From NCBI GenBank assembly GCA_030630315.1, contig DAOVNI010000112.1, positions 1 to 5,988 on the forward strand: a DNA stretch of 5,988 bases. Direction: 5' to 3'. Of the stretch, positions 1 through 4,505 are shown one piece after another. Each line of letters begins with the position of its first letter. Positions within the stretch are counted from its first letter, which is position 1. The notes under the pieces were generated by a model that was not told where the DNA came from, ran no database searches, and worked only from the letters and a program-made list of their open reading frames with translations. A program made the position numbers and the translations under genes. Origin of the DNA: Phycisphaerae bacterium. Lineage in GTDB: Bacteria; Planctomycetota; Phycisphaerae; Sedimentisphaerales; Anaerobacaceae.

Positions 1-812
1 AGGCGGAAAAGTTAGGGGCGATGGCATTATTTGGTGAGAAATACGCAGATGAGGTTCGGGTGGTGGCAATTGGATTGCCAATTGACGATTTTCGATTGCC
101 GATTGACGAATTAAAATCGAAAATCAAAAGTCGAAAATCGAAACTTTCTTTGGAGTTTTGCGGCGGCACTCACGTCGATAGAATCGGCTCTATCGGCGGC
201 TTTAAGATAATCAAAGAAGAGAGCATCTCAGCCGGCGTGCGAAGAATTACCGCGTTGACCGGCTCCGGGCTGGCCGGCTTTCTCGAACAGCGAAGCGAGA
301 TTATCGAGGAGCTTTCGGAGACGCTAAAGGTTCCCGTTGAAAAGCTGGTCGGCAGAGTTGAGCAGCTAATAAAGGACAATAAAAAGCTGGCCAAGGAGCT
401 CAAGTCAGCCGCCCGACAAGCCGGCAGTGACACTATGGCCGAAGCGAAACAGCTTCTGGAAAAATGCGAAAAAATCGGCCAAACATCAGTAATCATTGGC
501 CGATTGTCGGCGACCTCGGTCGAACAGGCCCGGGAGGCCATCGATATGCTCAAGAAGAAAGCAAAATCTGCTGCTGTCGTCCTGGGCTTTATTGATGACG
601 ACAAGGTAACATTGTTGGCAGGTATGACCAATGATTTAGTCAAGAGGGGGTTGAAGGCAGGCATGCTGGTTAAGGCGATTGCGCCAATTGTTGACGGCGG
701 TGGCGGCGGGCGACCGCAAATGGCAGAGGCCGGCGGAAAAAAACCGGAAAAAATCGACGATGCCCTTGCCAAAGCCGCGGAATTGATAAAAGGAAATTTA
801 GCAAATCGATAA
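1..812 (+). CDS. alaS: Alanyl-tRNA synthetase, C-terminal part (5' truncated by window edge)
   Basis: AlaRS attaches alanine to tRNA-Ala in the cytoplasm and hydrolyses mischarged Ser/Gly-tRNA. The reading frame is open from base 3 (A-E-K-L-G-A before the ATG at 21), so the ATG at 21 is an internal methionine and the true start lies outside the window. Visible in order: the end of the editing (SAD) domain with [10 protein letters not shown] and the zinc-ligand motif CGGTHV (159-176); the SIGGFKI and GVRRI segments; a charged helical linker of roughly 80 residues; and a C-terminal DHHA1 domain with its glycine-rich [15 protein letters not shown] motif (about 694-740). The catalytic domain and the upstream HxxxH zinc motif are outside the window. 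Odd: about 23 extra residues lie between VRVVAIG and LSLEFCGG, encoded by repeat-like DNA (75-143, listed separately), where the family normally has only a short turn. The frame is preserved, so the gene is probably functional. Family identity is very secure. Confidence 0.97.
   Translation, partial: AEKLGAMALFGEKYADEVRVVAIGLPIDDFRLPIDELKSKIKSRKSKLSLEFCGGTHVDRIGSIGGFKIIKEESISAGVRRITALTGSGLAGFLEQRSEIIEELSETLKVPVEKLVGRVEQLIKDNKKLAKELKSAARQAGSDTMAEAKQLLEKCEKIGQTSVIIGRLSATSVEQAREAIDMLKKKAKSAAVVLGFIDDDKVTLLAGMTNDLVKRGLKAGMLVKAIAPIVDGGGGGRPQMAEAGGKKPEKIDDALAKAAELIKGNLANR
73..143 (+). repeat. Repeat-built in-frame insertion in alaS
   Basis: The stretch contains two direct copies of a 16-mer, gattgccaattgacga (73-88) and gattgccgattgacga (94-109), with one mismatch and a 21-base period. 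It encodes the 7-residue repeat LPIDDFR / LPIDELK. It is followed by tcgaaaatc at 117-125 and 131-139, each the exact reverse complement of gattttcga at 87-95, so the two halves can pair as a hairpin. A further inverted pair, caattgg (67-73) and ccaattg (78-84), sits at its left edge. The encoded peptide is low-complexity and lysine-rich at its end. Other AlaRS proteins lack these residues. Insertion of a dispersed repeat is inferred; the repeat structure is directly visible. Confidence 0.8.
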
Positions 813-839
813 TCACTTGTCCCGACTTCAAAGCATTGA

Positions 840-846
840 AAGGCGG
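840..846 (+). promoter_or_regulatory. Probable ribosome binding site for the membrane protein gene
   Basis: The purine-rich aaggcgg ends five bases before the ATG at 852. It is an imperfect Shine-Dalgarno match but supports that start over later methionines. Confidence 0.45.
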
Positions 847-851
847 ACAAT

Positions 852-1613
852 ATGAAAGTAATTGAAGAACCTCAGTTGGTGGTTAAGCGCAAACTGCCGT
901 GGCCCATCGACATATTGCTCTATCCAACAAGCGTGTCGGGTATAATCCATCTGGTAATCTTTCTGCTTGCGCCGCTGCTAATTAAGAAACTCGTCTTTAT
1001 TTATTTCGGCATAGTATCCCTGCTACTATACATGCTGTTTATTGGCTACGTTTTTTACTACATTGGGCATTGTGTTTTTTATAGTTCCAAAGGCGGCTGG
1101 CGGGCGCCGGATATTTCAATTTATAATGCGCCTGATAGAGGCGAGCTTATTTCCCAATTGTTTCTTATGCTCGGCTGTGTTGCTGTTTGTTTTTGTCCGG
1201 CAGCTATATATTATGTCATTGCCGAACGAACCGGTTTATTATTCTGGCTGTTGTCGGCATACGGGATTTTCTTTCTTCCGATGGTATTGTTGACGGTGGT
1301 CTTGTTCGATTCGGTCGATGCACTGAATCCGGTATTAATCATTCGCTCGATATTCAGAACATTTTTCCCCTACTGCGGACTGGTTTTAGTCTTTTGTGTC
1401 CTTGGCGGCCTGGTTGCCCCCATCATATCTAATATGCCAAAACCTCAAGTTTTACGCCAGACCCCATTTTATATTTCTATGGTTTTGGATTATCTCTTAG
1501 GCGCAGCATTTATTTATCAAAAAATGGCTTTTATTTATCTTGCAATGGTAGCAGCTCATCTATTGGGCAGGTTTTATTGGTGGCATAAGGACAAACTTGA
1601 CTGGGGAATTTAG
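852..1613 (+). CDS. Unnamed multi-pass membrane protein
   Basis: A 253-residue protein of unknown function, predicted to lie in the cytoplasmic membrane. Hydrophobic segments fall at about residues 28-44, 47-70, 100-123, 128-152, 172-192 and 205-238, giving about six membrane passes; there is no cleavable signal peptide. The N-terminus (about 20 residues, KRKLPWP) and C-terminus (WWHKDKLDWGI) are charged and probably soluble. The most distinctive stretch is FLPMVLLTVVLFDSVDALNP followed by a basic IIRSIFRTFFPYCG, at about residues 141-175. It recalls membrane proteins I associate with planctomycete genomes, sometimes fused to a zinc ribbon, but no named family or enzyme motif can be assigned. 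The start is the ATG preceded by aaggcgg. The gene follows alaS by 39 bases on the same strand, so it may be cotranscribed, though a functional link is not implied. Its 3' end meets hisD tail to tail. Confidence 0.85.
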   Translation: MKVIEEPQLVVKRKLPWPIDILLYPTSVSGIIHLVIFLLAPLLIKKLVFIYFGIVSLLLYMLFIGYVFYYIGHCVFYSSKGGWRAPDISIYNAPDRGELISQLFLMLGCVAVCFCPAAIYYVIAERTGLLFWLLSAYGIFFLPMVLLTVVLFDSVDALNPVLIIRSIFRTFFPYCGLVLVFCVLGGLVAPIISNMPKPQVLRQTPFYISMVLDYLLGAAFIYQKMAFIYLAMVAAHLLGRFYWWHKDKLDWGI

Positions 1614-1628
1614 CCCGTAATTGCAGGT
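1614..1628. other. Short convergent junction without a visible terminator
   Basis: Only 15 bases separate the stop of the membrane protein gene (+) from the stop of hisD (-). No hairpin with a T-tract is visible in the gap or just inside either gene end, so transcripts may run into the opposite gene, or termination may be Rho-dependent. Confidence 0.5.
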
Positions 1629-2954
1629 TCACTGCTGCTGGCGGATTTTTATGCTTTTTGCGTGGGCGTCGAGACCCTCGGCCTCAGCTAAGCGGATAAT
1701 ATCGTCGGCACTTTCAGCCAATTTCTTTTTATCGTATTCGATAATACTCGTTGACTTGATAAAATCATTAGCGCTTAAAGCACTAAAGAACCTTGCCCCC
1801 CCTCCTGTTGGTAATGTATGACTTGGCCCAGCCCAATAGTCACCAACTGCAACCGGCGAATAATCACCAATAAATATTGCTCCTGCATTATCAATCTTCT
1901 TCGCGATTTTCCCACTTTCATCGCCGCACTGAATTTCCAAATGCTCTGGTGCAAACTCATTTGCGCACTCAATCGCATTATCCATATTCTCAAATACAGC
2001 AATCTTGCCGAATTCTACCAAGCATTTGAGTGTCTGTTTGGCCCTGTCCAGTTGCTTTACCTGCTTTTTTAGTTGATTGAGAATATTTTCTGCAAACTTT
2101 TGTGAATCCGTAACCACAACCGCTATTCCCGGTGCGTGTTCTGCCTGACTGAGCATATCGGCTGCTACCCAGGCTGGATTTGCCTTTTCATTTGCAATTA
2201 TCAAGACTTCGCTTGGCCCAGCTATTGAATCAATAGCAACATCCCCAAAAACCATTTGTTTGGCAGTTTGAACCCACTGATTACCAGGGCCAACAATCTT
2301 ATCAACACTCTTAATTGTTTCAGTCTCAAAAGTCAAAGCAGCTACCGCCTGTGCTCCACCAATACGATAGACTTCTGTAATTCCAAGCTCATAGCAGACG
2401 GCCAACGTTACCGGATGAATACTGCCTTTGTATCTCGGCGGTGAAACCACCGCTATTTCTTTTACGCCTGCTACCTGTGCAGGGACCGCGGTCATTATCA
2501 CTGTAGATGGCATCGGCGCGGATGCCCCCGGTACACAAATACCGACTCGCTTTATTGGTGTGTATTTTATCCCTGTGCCGCCGGAACATTTTCTATCATC
2601 ACCTATAAAAATTTCTTTTTGATATCTCTTCACATTTTCGATGGACTTTCGGATTGAGCCTAAAAGTTCCGGGGCAATTTTTTGATGTGCCTTCTCCAAG
2701 TCGCTCCGCCCAACTCTGAACTGGTCCGGTGTTAGTTTGACGCCGTCAAATTCTTCTGTGCAGTCTACAAGTGCTTCGTCCCCCCTTTCTACAACAACTC
2801 TTAATATTTCTTGAACTTTCTGCCTGTTTTCGATATGGCGTTCGCCAAGTCCAAAGTGTGACAAGCCAGCCTTTGAGAAGAAAAAATCAAATAATCTATC
2901 TTGGAAATCTGACTGTTTATAAGAAATCAGGATTTGGTCGAGTTCTTCGTTCAC
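1629..2954 (-). CDS. hisD: Histidinol dehydrogenase
   Basis: This enzyme catalyses the last two steps of histidine biosynthesis: NAD-dependent oxidation of L-histidinol through histidinal to L-histidine, in the cytoplasm, as a zinc-dependent homodimer. At 441 residues it is close to the usual length (about 430). All expected residues are present: zinc ligands Gln270 and His273 (in SQAEHAPG), Asp372 (VAVGDYW) and His431 (LDAHAKS), and the catalytic Glu337-His338 pair (EFAPEHLE), matching E. coli Q259/H262/D360/H419 and E326/H327. The NAD-region motifs VPGASAPMPSTVIM (141-154), YRIGGAQAVAAL (196-207) and VGPGNQWV (221-228) are also seen. The start is a GTG: a TAA stop lies in frame 12 bases upstream, and aagga at 2961-2965 is well placed. 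No other his gene is in the window. Its base composition looks clearly more AT-rich than the aconitase gene. Confidence 0.97.
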   Translation of the reverse strand: MNEELDQILISYKQSDFQDRLFDFFFSKAGLSHFGLGERHIENRQKVQEILRVVVERGDEALVDCTEEFDGVKLTPDQFRVGRSDLEKAHQKIAPELLGSIRKSIENVKRYQKEIFIGDDRKCSGGTGIKYTPIKRVGICVPGASAPMPSTVIMTAVPAQVAGVKEIAVVSPPRYKGSIHPVTLAVCYELGITEVYRIGGAQAVAALTFETETIKSVDKIVGPGNQWVQTAKQMVFGDVAIDSIAGPSEVLIIANEKANPAWVAADMLSQAEHAPGIAVVVTDSQKFAENILNQLKKQVKQLDRAKQTLKCLVEFGKIAVFENMDNAIECANEFAPEHLEIQCGDESGKIAKKIDNAGAIFIGDYSPVAVGDYWAGPSHTLPTGGGARFFSALSANDFIKSTSIIEYDKKKLAESADDIIRLAEAEGLDAHAKSIKIRQQQ

Positions 2955-2960
2955 TGTTTT

Positions 2961-2965
2961 TCCTT
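2961..2965 (-). promoter_or_regulatory. Ribosome binding site fixing the hisD GTG start
   Basis: On the minus strand aagga lies six bases before the GTG at 2954-2952. With the in-frame TAA twelve bases upstream of that GTG, it makes GTG the only sensible start, since no upstream ATG is available in frame. Confidence 0.7.
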
Positions 2966-3007
2966 ATCTTTGTTAATTTCTCTGTGTCCTCTGTGGCTAA
3001 TTCTTTT
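2965..3007 (-). repeat. CACAGAG-type repeat in the hisD leader
   Basis: The 53-base gap upstream of hisD is largely filled by a distinctive sequence. It contains the 7-mer ctctgtg twice on the plus strand (2980-2986 and 2989-2995, two bases apart), flanked by ttgttaattt on one side and gctaattctt on the other. Read on the minus strand it is ttagccacagaggacacag and onward. I recall very similar sequence scattered in intergenic regions of environmental bacterial genomes, so a dispersed repeat is likely, but within this window there is only one copy. No convincing promoter was found in the gap. Confidence 0.5.
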
Positions 3008-3985
3008 TTATTTGCCGAAGTTGCCGTGGCTGTAAACTCTTGTTGTTCGCTCCAGCAGCAGATAGTGGTTGCCTTTATATTTCGTTAGAATCCCTGCTAT
3101 TTTGAATCGCAGCCGGTCCGCCTCAGCTGACTGCCGGCGCTCGGCCGACTCCAGGGCCTGGCAGGGCAGCAGCCGAAGTGAAATCTGCTGGACGTTCCGG
3201 CCGAGAGCGTCAAAGACAAATACAAGCCGGCCGTCACCTTGCCTGACTATAAAGCCGGTCCTGTCGGCCAAGATAGAATCCTGCTTCAATTCCAATCCTT
3301 TTTTCAACTGCTCGGGGCGGATGATTTTCCTTCTTTTGAGCTTGTTTAATATCTCTTTCGGTATGGTTAACACATCGTTCGGGTCATTGAGAGTTGGCCC
3401 GGTCTTTTCCCGGGATTTTTGTGATGTTGACGGCGGGGGCTTCCTTGTTTCGCTGAGCGGCAAAAAATAGATAGGGAATATAAAATTTCTGCCCTTGTAT
3501 TTGGTCACTCTGCCCCAGAGCCGATAGCTTACCCCGTTAGAAGTCTGCACCGAGGGCACGGCAGTTGTCTTTGGCGACTTACTTCTAACGGGGCTTACGG
3601 CGGAACGCTTTTCCATATCAGCGGTCATCTTTTCCAGTGCCGCCGATGGCAGCAGCTCCAGGCTCGTCCCGGCTTTGACAACGGCTCTTATGTCTGAGTC
3701 AAATTCAAAGAACCATCTGTGGCAACCCTCGTTGCTGTCCTGGAACCATATGTCATTGCCGTCGGTGCTGGTCAATTTGCCGTCAACGCCGGTCAGGACA
3801 AAGCCGTCCCGCAGCAGAGTTTTGCGAGCTGTTCCTGCCCCTTTAGAAGCCCGCACCGGCGCCACGGTCCGCCTCGGGCGGACCTCTGACGACTTACTTC
3901 TAACAGGACCTGCGCCAAATCCCGATGCTATCGGGACAGCGCTTATAAAAAACACCAAAATCAAAATTGCAAGTCTCTTGCCCAT
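3008..3985 (-). CDS. Unnamed secreted protein with duplicated TKYKG module
   Basis: A 325-residue protein of unknown function. It starts with a signal peptide (MGKR, a hydrophobic run at residues 5-17, likely cleavage near residues 21-25), so it is probably periplasmic or exported. Two related modules are visible: residues 61-175 and 244-310. They share GFVLTGVDGKL / GFIVRQGDGRL, a WFFEFD / LVFVFD strand, SLELLPSAALEKM / SLRLLPCQALESA, and GRVTKYKGRNFIF / GILTKYKGNHYLL. A basic, proline-rich linker (about 180-235) separates them. Two stretches, residues 28-49 and 133-151, are encoded by copies of one palindromic DNA element and are probably insertions. The protein resembles one I associate with planctomycetes, but no family name or enzymatic motif is recognised. 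The ATG lies one base after the TGA of the LOG-family gene with no good Shine-Dalgarno site, which suggests translational coupling to it. Confidence 0.82.
   Translation of the reverse strand: MGKRLAILILVFFISAVPIASGFGAGPVRSKSSEVRPRRTVAPVRASKGAGTARKTLLRDGFVLTGVDGKLTSTDGNDIWFQDSNEGCHRWFFEFDSDIRAVVKAGTSLELLPSAALEKMTADMEKRSAVSPVRSKSPKTTAVPSVQTSNGVSYRLWGRVTKYKGRNFIFPIYFLPLSETRKPPPSTSQKSREKTGPTLNDPNDVLTIPKEILNKLKRRKIIRPEQLKKGLELKQDSILADRTGFIVRQGDGRLVFVFDALGRNVQQISLRLLPCQALESAERRQSAEADRLRFKIAGILTKYKGNHYLLLERTTRVYSHGNFGK
3532..3593 (-). repeat. Palindromic element, copy 1 (in frame in the secreted protein gene)
   Basis: The ends are a perfect 13-base inverted repeat: ccccgttagaagt (3532-3544) and acttctaacgggg (3581-3593). 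On the minus strand it begins GTTAGAAGTAAGTCG and ends GCAGACTTCTAAC, encoding VRSKSPK...VQTSNG (residues 133-151). It shares 15 identical bases at one end (cgacttacttctaac, 3575-3589) and about 20 of 25 at the other with copy 2. It splits the protein between EKRSA and YRLWGRV. Confidence 0.8.
3838..3908 (-). repeat. Palindromic element, copy 2, with a nested palindrome
   Basis: This is a second copy of the element at 3532-3593, nine bases (three codons) longer. The outer arms are ttagaag (3843-3849) and cttctaa (3897-3903). In the middle is a perfect 8-base inverted repeat with a 3-base loop, ggtccgcc-tcg-ggcggacc (3866-3884), absent from copy 1. It is read in the same frame as copy 1, giving VRSKS...VRASKG (residues 28-49), just after the signal peptide. 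Confidence 0.8.
3920..3936. repeat. Perfect 17-base palindrome inside the signal peptide coding region
   Basis: tcccgat (3920-3926), loop gct, atcggga (3930-3936). On the minus strand it encodes VPIASG (about residues 17-22), the region before the likely signal-peptide cleavage site. A stable stem so close to the start codon could also affect translation. It is 11 bases from palindromic element copy 2. Confidence 0.6.
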
Positions 3986-3986
3986 A

Positions 3987-4505
3987 TCAATAATCGGTAA
4001 TCAATTCTACAACCTGTCCCGGCCCATCCGCCTGCTTTATGTATCGGATGCTGTCAGGGTCGCCGGCTGCAATCAAATCGACCAGGGGCTTCCAGAATCC
4101 GCCTACAAGTATAATCGGTTTATCTGCTTCGAGAAATCCTTTGTTTTTTAATTCCCAGACCTTTGCCAGTTCCAGCAGCGTTCCTGTTCCGCCGGGCAGC
4201 ACGACATACCCCTGCCCCAGTTTTATCAACGTATCGAGCCGTTCGTCGAGCGAATCGGCAACGATTTCGCGACTGATATATTCGTTGGGCTTTCCCTTGA
4301 ACGCTGAGCAGGTAACGCCAATAATTTCACCGCCGGCTTCGGCTGCTCCTTTGGCTGCGGCCAACATTGTCCCGCCATATCCGCCGTTGGCGATTGTAAA
4401 GCCGGCCTGAGCCAGCATTTTGCCTGTCTCGTAGGCCAGTTCATAAGCCGAATCGCCGGGCCCTGCTCTGCCCGTTCCGAAAATGGTTATCGTTTTTTTA
4501 CTCAT
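3987..4505 (-). CDS. LOG/SLOG-family Rossmann nucleotide-binding protein
   Basis: A 172-residue cytoplasmic protein of the LOG-like family, often mislabelled 'lysine decarboxylase'. Some members are phosphoribohydrolases that release bases (including cytokinins) from nucleoside monophosphates; others only bind nucleotides. Visible: an N-terminal strand TITIFGTGRAGPG (residues 5-17), the glycine-rich loop NGGYGGTMLAAAKGA (40-54), which replaces the GGG-GLM of classical LOG, Arg89 in DERLDTLI, and the signature PGGTGTLLE (104-112) including the conserved Glu. Length is normal for the short subfamily. Its ATG overlaps the aconitase stop (ATGAGTAA, 8 bases), and its TGA is one base from the ATG of the next gene, so all three are probably coupled. 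The substrate cannot be told from sequence; the divergent glycine loop argues against assuming cytokinin-type activity. Confidence 0.88.
   Translation of the reverse strand: MSKKTITIFGTGRAGPGDSAYELAYETGKMLAQAGFTIANGGYGGTMLAAAKGAAEAGGEIIGVTCSAFKGKPNEYISREIVADSLDERLDTLIKLGQGYVVLPGGTGTLLELAKVWELKNKGFLEADKPIILVGGFWKPLVDLIAAGDPDSIRYIKQADGPGQVVELITDY

Noticed and set aside
676..697. A gcgattgcgccaattgttgacgg-like stretch resembling the alaS repeat
   Set aside because: It encodes the normal AlaRS segment AIAPIVDGG of the DHHA1 domain, so the likeness is coincidental.
170..850. A 226-codon open frame on the minus strand opposite alaS
   Set aside because: It lies antisense to the conserved AlaRS C-terminus; its serine- and proline-rich wording is typical of a shadow frame, and it has no recognisable domain.
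813..851. A terminator or riboswitch between alaS and the membrane protein gene
   Set aside because: The gap is only 39 bases and shows no hairpin with a T-tract.
2955..3007. Possible sigma-70 promoter for hisD
   Set aside because: No pair of -35 and -10 boxes with sensible spacing could be made out; the gap is mostly repeat sequence.
3675..4151. A 158-codon plus-strand open frame
   Set aside because: It runs antisense across the junction of the secreted and LOG-like genes, both of which have better coding evidence.
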